A stretch of DNA of 64,000 bases, taken from contig PTEX01000133.1 in the NCBI GenBank assembly GCA_003342815.1, forward strand, positions 678,280 to 742,279, given 5' to 3'. Position numbers and translations under genes: made by a program. Of this stretch, positions 9,685 through 59,765 are shown one piece after another; position 1 is the first letter of the stretch; every line of letters starts with the position of its first letter. Source of the DNA: Eudromia elegans. Taxonomy: Eukaryota; Chordata; Aves; Tinamiformes; Tinamidae. The notes under the pieces are model-generated. The model saw only the letters and a list, made by a program, of their open reading frames with translations, had not been told where the DNA came from and did not search any database.

Positions 9685-12344
9685 AAAAAGCCTTCAGAAA
9701 GTTGGCGTCTACAAAACAGCTCCAAGCAAGAAAAGGCACCTGCTATTTGCGATACTTGTGCAGCAAGAAAGGGTCCTGGAGCTGAGAGTGTGAGGCTACA
9801 GCTCCCCAGGCCCTCTTGCAGGGATGGACGTAAGGTTAGTTCCAGGATGCAGGAGATGCTGAGCAGCTGGGCAGGTACCACAGGGATGTGCTTGGGGACC
9901 AGAGCTGTTGTGGGTTGGGTGAGGAGTCTTAGGGAAGGGATGAAGCCCCAGGAAAATCAGGATTGAGCCTGGCGGGCTGGGATTGTGCTGGGCTCCCTGT
10001 GCTGGAGTATCTGCACCAAGGTGCAAGGGAGCCAAAGTCATTGGATCCCTCTCCTACTCTGGACAGTGCAAGGGATATGCACAGCGAGCATCAGCTGTGC
10101 GACAGTGCTGAGAAGCAGATCTGAGCCCTGTGTTCAGCACGGGTTGTGCCTGGACCGCCCCCCATCTAGTACAGGATTGGGGAAGAACCAGGAGCTGGGC
10201 ACAGGGAGCAGCACTGAATCTGCAGAGTCAAGGCGTGAGAGCAGCAGCCAAGATCTCAAAGCAGCAGTTTGGCTTAGAGGGGCTGGTGGGAAAAACATAC
10301 CCGGGAGGAGGTAAGATCCTCATGCTTCAACTCTTTGCATCTGGAGAGGCTGGACCTGGAGCTGCTGTCTGGCCTGCTTTTGTGCCATAAAAGCTGTGTT
10401 TCCAGGGAAGGAGTGCAATGTCTATGGTCCCTGGGTAGGCTCACAGTGGTTTAAGGGCCCAGGGCTTTTGCACTCCTGAGTCATCTCCCTCCCTTTGTGC
10501 AAAGGTCAGCCCTGGGCCACTGCAGGTGGGGGATGGACCAGGCAATCGTGTCCTGAAGGGAGAAGACCCTTGGAGTGAGACAGTGCACGTGCAAAGACCA
10601 GTGTCACACAGCAAATGTGTCCTTCCCACCAAGAGAAGGACGCCCTGGGACAGCAGGAATCATTGCTTCCTTGGCACGGACCAAGGCATCCAGGGAAAAG
10701 CAGAATGAGTGAGGACAGCTCCAAACCTTCCCTGCAACGGAGAGGTTCGGCAGCGAGGTGTGGAGGTCACTAAGAGAGCCCTGTTGCTCTGCAGCGTAAC
10801 CTCAGACCCTCGAGGGAACGGCCCAGCTCAGAGCGAAAGCATGAAACATCTCATCAGCTTCCTTCCCCAGGCAAACCTTCCTCAAGTCCTCCCATACCCC
10901 CGGCTTCTACCTCTGCGTATCTGAGCCCGTGGTCACAGCCTGAGTCTTCAGTCAATGTCATCTCAGACTTACAAAAGAAGAAGAAATGGGCAAGTGCAGC
11001 TCCGGGCGTGGGCTGTGATTTTCCCCAAAGGCAGAAGCTGTAGGGCAAGCGGTGAAGAGAGAAGATGAAGGACCAGAATTCAAGGGGCGACACTTGCTAG
11101 ACTTTGTGCATGGTGGGGGCTTGTGCTTCAGTGTTTGGAGGAATCTGATTCCCTCCAATTCTGTGGATCAGAGCCATGATCCCTTCCCAGACTCCATTGT
11201 GCTGCGAGAGTCAGGTTTGCCCTCAGCCACAAGAGGATAGTGGTGGCAACCAGCAAGGATCCAGGTTTTTCCGAACTGATGTTCAGTGCCAAGGAGGTGA
11301 TCTGGATCCAGGTATCTTTTGCAAACATGCAAGAATCAGCTGGTTTCAGCCAATTACAACCCAGGCCAATTCAACCCAGGCTGTTCCAGACTGCTACTAA
11401 ATCAGAATAGACTCTGGAAAATTTCAGCTTGGACAGGCCTATTCAAACCGTGTGCTTTTCCTAGTATTTCACAGACAAGAAGTGCGTCACTGCAGCCACC
11501 AGCAATCTGCAGAAACAGGATTACAGGCTGAGATGAGCCTCACAGAGGTCCCTTTCCATCCTTCAAAAGGATAAGAGGAACCACTTCCAGGCTGCAAAAC
11601 AGCACAGCAGCCAACAGCAACAATGCAGAACTGCGGTCTGGACATCTGACCAGCGAGTGGATCAACATCTCTGTGTTGCAATGCAGCTGGTGCTCCCACT
11701 GCAAAGGTGAGAGATAGGGGTGCTCAGGAGAGTAGGTCGCATTGCTCTGCCATGCTCTCTATGGGGAGGCAGGGAAGGAGAGGTGAGGGGTGGCTCAGAG
11801 ATGCAACAAGGTGAGGCCTTGTGGGTGAGGCCGTGTGTCCCCAGGACTAATTCAAGTGTCAAAATCATAAACGTCACAACAACGATAAAGAAAAGCAACC
11901 CAAGTGCAACCTCCCTAACCCCATCCCAGCAATGACGACACCCAGCTTGCACCGTGAGGTAGCTAAACCAGATCAACACCCAAGAACCACCCTCGTGCAT
12001 GGGAAATACTAACCCATGCAGGTCGACACACACACACATAGACATACACACACACACAGACTCTTGGGACCACACATGAGTCCTGCTTCAAAGTCCTCCT
12101 CTTCCGACCTGCTTGAAGATGTGCTATGGTACTTGTGTTCTCCAGATGCAGGGTGAGAACCTAGCCTTGACTAGCTGGTTCCCCCTCGGCTACAGTGGAA
12201 GGGGAGGCAGAGCCTCCGTCAATTTTCTCCACTTTTGGAAGCCCAGCTGACATGGTGCTGGGCATAAAAGTGTAACACATGTTCCTAGGACTGGCCCTTC
12301 ACTCCCATGGGACATTAAGCGAGCATGTGCAGCCTGCACATACT

Positions 12345-13237
12345 AAGGAACTTGTAGGAAAGCCAAACTGGGATACCAAAGTGGGAGGAGGAGCTGATAG
12401 CCCTGAGGGCTGCGCTGCTGTTCAGAGGGACCTGGACAGGCTACACAACTGGGCAGAGAGAAACGTCGTGAAGTTCAACAAGGGCAAATGCAGGGTCCTG
12501 CACCTGGGCAGGAATAACCCCAGTCACCAGGACAGGCTGGGGACCGACCTCCTGGAGAGCAGCCCCGCAGAGAGGGACCTGGGCATCATGGTGGACCACA
12601 AGGTGACCATGAGGCAGCAGTGTGCCCTCGTGGCCAAGAAGGCCAATGGGATCCTGGGGTGCATTAAGCAGAGCGTCTCCAGCAGGTCGAGGGAGGCGAT
12701 TCTGCCCCTCTGCTCAGCCATAGTGAGGCCGCACCTCGAGTACTGTGTGCAGTTCTGGGCTCCCCAGTGCAGGAGGGACGTGGAGCTGCTGGAGAGAGTC
12801 CAGCGCAGAGCCACAAAGATGATTAGGGGTCTGGAACATCTGCCCTATGAGCAAAGGCTGAGAGAGCTGGGCCTCTTCAGCCTGCAGAAGAGAAGGCTGA
12901 GAGGGGACCTGCTCAGGGTCTATAGGGACCTCAAGGGAGGGAGTGAGGAGGATGGGGCCGGCCTCTGTTCAGTGGTGGCCAACCACAGGACAAGAAGAAA
13001 TGGCCACAAACTGAAGCACCAAAAGTTCCACAGGAAATTAAGGAACAAATTCTTAACAGTGAAGATGACAGAGCCCTGGAACAGGCTGCGCAGAGAGGCT
13101 GTGAAGTCTCCTTCTCTGGAGATCTTCCAAACCCACTTGGATGCCACCCTGTGCCCCATGCTCTAGGTGACCCTGTGTGTGCAGAGGAGTTGGAGTTGAT
13201 CTCCAAAGGTCCATTCCAACCTTAATGATTCTATGAG
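12345..13237 (+). mobile_element. CR1 LINE, 5'-truncated, plus strand
   Basis: The plus strand encodes the C-terminal part of the CR1 reverse transcriptase: RDLDRLHNWAERNVVKFNKG, then [48 protein letters not shown] and [20 protein letters not shown]. It ends with the family-type 3' end (ccattccaacc...atgattctatg). CR1 is the dominant retrotransposon of birds and reptiles. The upstream reverse-transcriptase core and endonuclease are missing, as is usual. The frame is open from 12279 to 13166, without a stop or frameshift. The element lies antisense within the predicted KIF21B 3' UTR. Confidence 0.95.
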
Positions 13238-15636
13238 AGCCAGGGAAGATCTGAACCCAGATCCTCCTGCAGCAGGTCCCTTTACCAACTCCAATAGGGA
13301 GCAGCATCGAGAGGTTTTAGGTCAGGCACCAGCAGGTCTGAGCATAGACATTAACACATTATGCTCCACCTGCATAAGCCCCGGCTGCAGGTAGTCTCAT
13401 ACTCACACACACATACTCATACACACACACCATCCCGGCCAAACAGAAGTTGAATAGGCTGAGCAAAGAGCAGAGAAACCCTCTCCAAGATGCTCTGTGC
13501 CCTTGGAGGGTAACACCTCCTTGTCCTTGCTCAGCCACCTCACCTCTGTGCGTTATTCCGGTGGCGGGAGTCTCCTGTGCCTTTTGTTTGCCCCACTCCC
13601 AGTCCCAGCAGCACACACAAAGTCCAAAGCAGCTGCCCCTCCTGCCACCTCCCCAGGGGCACCAGCACGGTCTGCTGGTGGCACCAGAGATCCTGGAGCT
13701 TGCATTCAAGAACTTCAGCCTCTGCCACACCAGGATTCGCCTGGCCAGTTCCAGAGCTCCAAGTGTTGGGAGCTCCAGGGGTCTCCTCATCTCCAAAGCA
13801 GCCTATGGTCTCAGGCTGAGCAGAGCTCGGCAGCTATCAGGAGAAGGCTGTTCATGATTTTTTTTTTTCCCTAATAGATAAAAAAAATCCATCACATAAA
13901 TAGAGATGCTCCTGTGTTTTGGGATGCAGAAGAATTCCCACTTGCCATCTGGAATGGTTTTGAGGAGTCCTGGTGGCAAAAAGACTGGATCTGGTCTTCC
14001 AGTGGCCATCCTTGGAGAAAGCAGGGATAAAATGGGATGTTTTTTTTTAAAGCAAATAGGCAGGTCCTGGAGATCCCAGTTTGGCACTGGTGAAGCGTGG
14101 AGAAATCCTTAAATCAGAGTTCAAATACTGCTTCTTTTGTGCTAAAATGGGAGGAAGAACATGAGAGTGCCTTTCCCAGGATGTTTTCTGCTGTCTCATG
14201 GCAAGCACTGACACCATACAGGACGTGGAGGATGATCCTGTGGGTCATGAAAGCGCCAGTGTGAGAGGGCCTGGCTGGCCCCTTGAGCAGGTGGAAGCGA
14301 GAACAGAGGTGGTGTCCGCTGGGAAACAAACTCCTGGGAAAAGTTTCCAACCTTTCGTAGAAGCTGAACTGTGTGAGATCGTTTCCGGGGGATGCAGAAC
14401 CCACACGTTTGTCTTTCAAGAATGGGGTGAATCAGGGGAAGATCAGTGCATGTAATCCCTCTGCTTCAAGCACAGATGACTCACACTATCCTCCAGCTAC
14501 ATCCAAGCCCTGCTGGGAATTGTCCAACTCGGGCCTCTGCTGGAACCCAGCCCCACATGTCCATACACAGCACCAATCCTGCCTCCCTGGTGCCCCCTCC
14601 CTGGACTAGGTCTCAGAGAAGAGAAACACACATGCCTGGGGAAAACCATCCAGGCTTTGCTTCTTCCCTCCGTAACTTTCTTTTTTGCTTGTATTTCCAA
14701 ACTCCAGGAGGATTCAAACATCTCAGAGACCATTCAATGCTTGCTAATACGCAAGGTGCTGAGTCTTTCCCACTGCAGCATGGAGCAGACACATGGGGAA
14801 GAGCTCAAGAGCAACAGCTCAGCTAAGTTTATGATTAGAATGTGGAGACTGTGAAGGAAACGTGCAGCAAGTTGGTCTTGAAGTTGTCAAGGGAAGATAT
14901 TCCCAGACTTACCCTACTCCTTGTGCCCATGGTTAGGGCACAGCCAAGCAGTCGAGGGAAGTAAATCAAATGCACAGCTCCAACTCTTAAGGCCAGGTAG
15001 ACTGAGTGAGAGGAATGGATCGACCTGGACATCCTTATGCAGACCTGCTACCACACTGAGTATCTCTCCCATGAGTAACTTCTCGAGGGAAGCAGCCCTC
15101 AGCACTGGGTTACGTGTCTATGGGCACCACACTCTGCCCCCTCCATGCTGTTGTCCTGGCCAGGAAAACCCATCAGCCTTGAGACTATGAGGAGGAGACA
15201 GACTGATGCACGAGCCAGGTCTAGAGCCCACAGCCACTGGAGGAGCACTGACTGTGACAGTACGAACTCCTTTTGAACTGAAGGGAAACCAGTGTCTCCA
15301 AGAGGGAGCCAAGGAGTTCAGCCTGGAATCTGACACCCAGGAATCTCAGCAGGGTGAGCGAGAAGGGATCTGGCGCGTTTTCTGATCACAGGAACACCGT
15401 CAGGACGCTGCAGCAGGAGGGAAAGGGGAGACGACAATGCCTCACAAAGCTGCTTCCTCGGGGAAGCTGGCAGTGCACCAAGTCCCACAGGGGACATCAT
15501 CCATCTTGTGGGATCAGGCACAAAGAAATCCCCATCACTGGGCTGACCTCTTGCAGATATTAAGGTCCTAGTAGTGAGGTAGAGGGATTAAGACTTTTGC
15601 CCTCCTGTCACTTTTTTTCCAGTCTTTTTGCAGCTC

Positions 15637-15691
15637 CTAGTTGGATCCCGTTGGCAACCTCCTCCCACTCCAGAGCTTGACTGTCAAGTCA
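15637..15691 (-). CDS. KIF21B: KIF21B alternative distal terminal exon (35b)
   Basis: A pyrimidine-rich acceptor (tgtttcatag) precedes 15691 and the stop TAG is at 15637-15639. Spliced to exon 34 in the same phase as the usual last exon, it gives S-DLTVKLWSGRRLPTGSN-stop. The DLTVKLW segment is a WD40 strand equivalent to DCRVKLW of exon 35a, so the reading frame and content both support a genuine alternative C-terminus. The protein would be 1626 residues. I cannot recall whether orthologues annotate it. Confidence 0.75.
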
Positions 15692-16285
15692 CTATGAAAC
15701 AAAGGCGAGAGGGATAGAGTAAATGAGGAGCAAACACTGCAGAGAGGCCCTGCCAAAGAAACACATGCTCCACCCCCAGCCCACAGTAGCATGCAGCCCC
15801 CCAAAAACGACTTTTCTAGACTATTTCCTCTTGGCAGGAGGTTGCCCAACCCATGCTGGGGAGAGGGGAGGCCCAGTGGGGCTCAGCTTCTAGAGGAGAC
15901 AACTAGCAGCAGTTGGTGACAAGGAACAAAGCCACTATGATCTCTGGGGACTCTTGACATGACGATCCCAGCGGGATACTCAGAGTTCCATGGCACCGCA
16001 GGGAACGGTTGAGCTTTGCCTTCCTGAGGCCTCGAGTGGTTTCGGGGGCCACTGCCAGCTCCTGTCCTGTCATGCATGCACGGGTACAGGCTGGCTATGG
16101 CTCCCACCGAGCTGCAGCAGTTGATACTGGCCCGGGGAAAACCAAACCAAAACCAAACCCAAAAGCCAACAAAAACGGGAATGTGACTGGGGCAGAGGGG
16201 TAAGTCACTTCTAGCAAAAAAAAAAAAAAATATATCAAGTGGAGAAAAACGCAAAATAGTTTCATACCGTTAAGAAGCAGCTCAG

Positions 16286-16425
16286 ACCAGAGAGAAAGAG
16301 AGAGAGAGAGGAGCTAAATGAAGCAGCAGAGAGAAAGACAGAGGAAGAAAGAGATGGACAGAGAGAGAAAAGAGAAGAAAGACAGAAAAAGAGAGCACGA
16401 GCAAGAGAGAGCCAGAAAGAGCAGG
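16286..16425 (-). repeat. CU-rich (GA/CT) simple-repeat tract after the proximal KIF21B stop
   Basis: About 140 bp of imperfect GA/GAAA repeats on the plus strand, i.e. CT-rich in the KIF21B RNA with CUCUCU and UCUUUC motifs. It begins five bases past the stop codon of exon 35a. Confidence 0.8.
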
Positions 16426-16429
16426 AGGG

Positions 16430-55461
<39,032 letters not shown>

Positions 55462-55476
55462 GGCCCCGCCGCCCCG

Positions 55477-55725
55477 NNNNNNNNNNNNNNNNNNNNNNNN
55501 NNNNNNNNNNNNNNNNNNNNNNNNNNNNNNNNNNNNNNNNNNNNNNNNNNNNNNNNNNNNNNNNNNNNNNNNNNNNNNNNNNNNNNNNNNNNNNNNNNNN
55601 NNNNNNNNNNNNNNNNNNNNNNNNNNNNNNNNNNNNNNNNNNNNNNNNNNNNNNNNNNNNNNNNNNNNNNNNNNNNNNNNNNNNNNNNNNNNNNNNNNNN
55701 NNNNNNNNNNNNNNNNNNNNNNNNN
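55477..55725. other. Assembly gap (249 N)
   Basis: A run of unknown bases in the KIF21B 5' UTR/promoter, flanked by CpG-dense sequence and a CCG-type trinucleotide run. Confidence 1.
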
Positions 55726-55740
55726 CGCCGCCGCCGCCGC
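55726..55740 (-). repeat. (GCG)5 run at the gap edge
   Basis: Five CGC units on the plus strand (GCG on the KIF21B sense strand) directly abut the gap, so the true repeat length is unknown. Confidence 0.75.
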
Positions 55741-55804
55741 ACCGGGGGCCGGGCCGGGGCGGGCCCGCGCGGGACACGCCCACGCGCGCGGAGGGGCGCG
55801 CGCA

Positions 55805-56880
55805 CGTGCACACGCACAACCCTCCCCCCTCCCGCACGAACACGCAGCCGCGTGCACGCGCATGCACGCGCACCTGCACACAGATGCCATCGCGGGCGCG
55901 GACACCCACGCAGGCACATGCAGGCGCTCAGGCACACACGTACATGCGTGCACACGTGTGGACAAAGATGCATGCACTCACACGCGCACATGCACGTACG
56001 CCCACATATGCTTGCATGTGCAGACCTGCATGCGCACACAAAGACATGCACACATGTGCACACACGTGCACACCACTCTGTCATGTGCATCCTGCCCTCT
56101 GCATATACCCCTACAGACATGCAAACACACACACACATACAGGAAAACATACACGTGCTCTTACACACATTTACACACTTATGAACATGTGCATGTGTGC
56201 ATCTGTGTGTGTGATTGTGTGGGGGCGGTCTGTGAGTGCATGTAGGGGCTGTATGTGCGTGTGACACATGCACACACCTTCACACAGATGGACACGCACC
56301 CCCCACACGTGTGTACTCACACACATGCACGAGCACACACACAGGCACACACCCCCTTCTCTATCATGTGCGTCATCTCCATGTATGCACAGACATGCAT
56401 ACACGCTCACATTCACACCCACTCACGTGTTCACATGCACACCCACACGCATTCACCCCTGCACGCTTGTCTCATGGATTTGACACAGTCACGCATAGGT
56501 GTTGGTGCAAACACAGGCATGCATGTACACACACACAGAAGCATATGCATGTACACACGCACACACACTCATGCACACGTGGGCATATGCACAGGAACAT
56601 GCACAAATGTGTTTGCACACACATGCACACACACATATGCACACACACACAGATACACACGCGCACACATACATGCACACACACATATGCACACACACGC
56701 AGATACACACGCGCACACATACATGCACACACACATATGCACACACATACACAGATACACACACACATACATGCACACATACATGCACACACACGCACAC
56801 ATACATGCACACACATATATACACACACACGCGCGCGCACACATACATGCACACACACGTGTGCACAAGCACACACGCAG
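55805..56880 (+). repeat. CA-rich satellite-like block upstream of KIF21B
   Basis: About 1.1 kb of CA dinucleotide-rich sequence with higher-order units such as acacacatatgcacac and gcgcacacatacatgcacac, most regular between 56590 and 56870. Long open frames in every phase (His/Thr-rich on plus, Cys/Val-rich on minus) are by-products of the repeat. Confidence 0.9.
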
Positions 56881-56884
56881 CCTC

Positions 56885-58565
56885 CCCAGGCGCTCAGCGC
56901 TGCCTCGCTGCCTCCCGCCGGCCCCGCGGGATTCCCAGCCCTGCTCCGCTCGGCAGCGGTGGCCACGGCCAAGTCTCTGGCTTTCATTCCACAAGAGCTT
57001 TTCTCCTGCAAAGCTCCCGCTCTGCTCCCGAAAACGTGTTGCTACCGAGCAGCTTCTTGCAGCACGCAGCCCAGCTGCCCTCCGCTACCGCGTGGGACCT
57101 GCGCAGCAAGGAGGGGCTGGCCGAGCTGCTCCTCCTGCAGCCCCGTTGGAGCTGGGCGCTGCCCAGAGCGGAGGGGTCTCCGCAAGGCTGCGCCTGGTGG
57201 AGCCACCTTAGACCCCCCGCTCCTCCCGTAGCTGGCCTGCAGCAGCGCTGCCTCCTGCCAGCAGCACCTCGTGGCTTCGTGCCTCGGAGGACGCTCGGAG
57301 AAGTTGGGAATGTGATGGGCTCGCTGAGGCTGCGTGAGGGTCTGGCCTCGCTCCTTAGGAGCACCGATGCACCAGAGGCCCCTTCGTTCACGGGCAGTGG
57401 AGAAAGGTAAATCCCAGCCACATCCCTCCCTCCTGCCTACCTCCTCTTCAGTCTGGGACTCTTCCTACTGGTCCTGCTTGGGTTAACTGGGTCAGGTCCT
57501 GTCTGGAGCCACCGGGCACCTTTGGGTAGGTCTTGGAGTAGGGGGGCTGGTCCTTTACCCCTCCCCAGGCGGAGCCACTGGGCCTGAAACCACCCCTTGC
57601 CCCCCGGCCTGCTGGATGCCGAGGCTGCAGCAGAGATGGAGAAGCGGCTCATGTTCTGTGCCCACCAATGCCACCAAGACCAGCAAAACACCAGCCAACA
57701 TCTGGAGCCCTGGGAAGGAGCAGGAGCTGGAGGCATCAAAGTACTGTCTTACCACACTGCACTCCTCCCAACCCCGCTCTGGACCTGCCTTCTCCCTCCT
57801 GCCGTCTTTTCCCCTCCCCCTCAAGAAGTCGCTGTGGTTCTTAAATCCTCCCACCTTTGAGCTGCCAGGGGCCAATAGGCTGGATCCACCTTGGAGAGCA
57901 GCATCCTGCTGTGGTCAGTGGGAGACAGGACGTTTTGGACCTTCCTCACTGAAGCCATGGACAAAGAGGAGCAGTGGCCCTGCTATGAAGACGCTGGCAA
58001 GCCATTTCTGCCCCCCACATCTGCGATTCACGTGGGAGCCGTATCAACCAAGAATCCTCCCAAACACTATTTTCGAGGAGATCAGCTCTCCCTGCAGCCA
58101 CAGACACCAGGGAGAGGACCGAGAGGCACCAAAATGATCAGGCACATTTATATGACCCTGCCTGTTTGGAGCACCTTCCTACCCCTCGGACCTAGGAAAG
58201 GAGCACACGCGGTCCGTTACCATCCCTTCACTAATGGACCTGGAAAACCATCACCTCCCACCTTGTAATTCTCTTCCAATGAAATGTGTCCTTGATGCTC
58301 CCCCAAGATGCCAGATGACAGGGACACATCAGCAACTATTCCCTTTCCCACCTCTACCATGAACGGGTCAAGGTGTTTGTACGTGTGTGGTGTGCAGGGA
58401 AAGGTGGCATATGGTTGGGTCACTGCCCCATGGCAGTGAAGCAGGAGGTGCTGCCCCCACCACTGACCTTGTTGATGGCCTGAATACCCTCAGGGAAAAG
58501 ATGTCTGCCCCGCAATGCCCCATATACACGGCTGGCTTTGCAGGACTCGGGTTGCAGCTGGAATT
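56885..58565. other. Intergenic region between KIF21B promoter and CACNA1S 3' end
   Basis: About 1.7 kb without a recognised exon, repeat family or RNA gene on either strand. Confidence 0.6.
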
Positions 58566-58569
58566 CTGC

Positions 58570-59504
58570 AACAGCCATTTCTCTTTTATTAAGTTAACAA
58601 ATAAATGCCCTGCTGGAGAGCACACAAGCTCTATTGATTCAATATCTCCCCTGGGACTCATCAGTTCTCTGCATTTTAATGCATATTAGCAAGAAAGAGC
58701 CCTGTGTTACCCAGATAGGTTGGGCTATAGGCCCTTTGGAGTAAGATCACTACAAAGAGATGGCCTCAGCCAGATCCCTTCTGGAACACTGAAGTCAGTA
58801 GCACTAACCTAAGCAGACCCATTCCTGGAGATAAATAAACATGGTTATTCAGTGTCTACCCCAAGCCATGCTCCTCTCACAGCGTTCATCCAGCTCCCCG
58901 CAGGCACGGCTCAGCCATAAGCAAGAGAAATAGACCCCACCACAGACATAAGGGTTCTTGGTCCAGCTGCTGGGTGCTGGCTCCTGGGAGGCCAACCCAA
59001 AGCTTGGCACTCCCAAAACAGCTGGTTAGGGTGTGAGTTCCTCAGAGCAGGGTCAGATCTCTGTCAGCACCCTGAAGGTGGAAGTTGTCATGCGAGTCAT
59101 TGCAAGATCTGGTTAAATAAGATCTCTTGTCTGAAGTTCCCTCTCCAGGTTGGGGTGAGCTGGCAAGCAGCCTTGCGCCCTGACTCTCTGGCCAGGGTGG
59201 CAGAGGAAGGAGGGAACAGGGTGACCCATATGCTCATATAGCAGGAAGACTTTAATAACCCGTTTAGCTCTTGGAAGACCTTGCTGACTCCGTGTTGTCC
59301 TGACTTGTTACCAATAGCCTGGAGACCTGGTCCAAACATCCTTCCTTTGCTGGGCAGAGAACTGATGCTCTCTTGCCCTGGGACAGAGCCCAAGCAGAGA
59401 GGGGTACCCCCAAGGGCGGAGAGGGGTAGAAACATGACATTTCTCCAGTAGCCCCCATGAAAGCACCAGGAAGAGGCCGGCGCACACTGGGCAGTGTTGG
59501 AAGT
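58570..59504 (-). other. CACNA1S: CACNA1S 3' untranslated region (predicted)
   Basis: The interval from the stop codon at 59505 to the poly(A) signal at 58585. No other feature is recognised within it. Confidence 0.5.
58585..58590 (-). terminator. CACNA1S: Poly(A) signal AATAAA, probable CACNA1S 3' end
   Basis: A minus-strand AATAAA about 915 nt after the CACNA1S stop codon. It is the first canonical hexamer seen in the sense direction. Confidence 0.55.
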
Positions 59505-59765
59505 TCACAGGGAAGTGGTGGAAATGGTTTCCTGGGAGGTGGCTGTGCTGAGCCCTTGAGCAGTGGGTGATGATACAGCCGAGGTGTCCTGTTGGTCAGA
59601 GCAGGTTTCCATTTCGTGAAGGTTTTCTCTTTCCTTTAGCAGCTCCACTGACGCCTTCTCCAGTTCGGTCATCTGCAGCGGGCCGCTGGCTGCCGTCTCA
59701 TCCCTGGTCACTTCTGGGAAGGATGGGTCACGGACTAGAGGCGCGAGGCCTCCGGAGATCAAAGC
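59505..59765 (-). CDS. CACNA1S: CACNA1S terminal exon
   Basis: 86 codons plus stop, with acceptor tgctctag. It encodes [20 protein letters not shown] and [20 protein letters not shown]. These align with the mammalian LVRGGLGTL and ELLKGREA segments at the end of Cav1.1. Confidence 0.9.
   Translation of the reverse strand, partial: ALISGGLAPLVRDPSFPEVTRDETAASGPLQMTELEKASVELLKERENLHEMETCSDQQDTSAVSSPTAQGLSTATSQETISTTSL

Larger units (their letters stand above)
9460..15636 (-). other. KIF21B: Predicted long 3' UTR of KIF21B
   Basis: No minus-strand exon of any other gene and no closer poly(A) hexamer are seen between the distal KIF21B stop (15637) and 9478. The 3' UTR is therefore inferred to span about 6.2 kb (about 7 kb from the proximal stop). 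It contains a CR1 element in antisense orientation (12345-13237), a GGGTT tract and a Pumilio motif near its end. Transcript evidence would be needed to exclude an additional intron. Confidence 0.45.

Noticed and set aside
56236..57410. Long plus-strand frames (over 300 codons) rich in His/Thr
   Set aside because: They are open in all phases because of the CA-repeat; composition is purely repeat-driven and there is no protein similarity.
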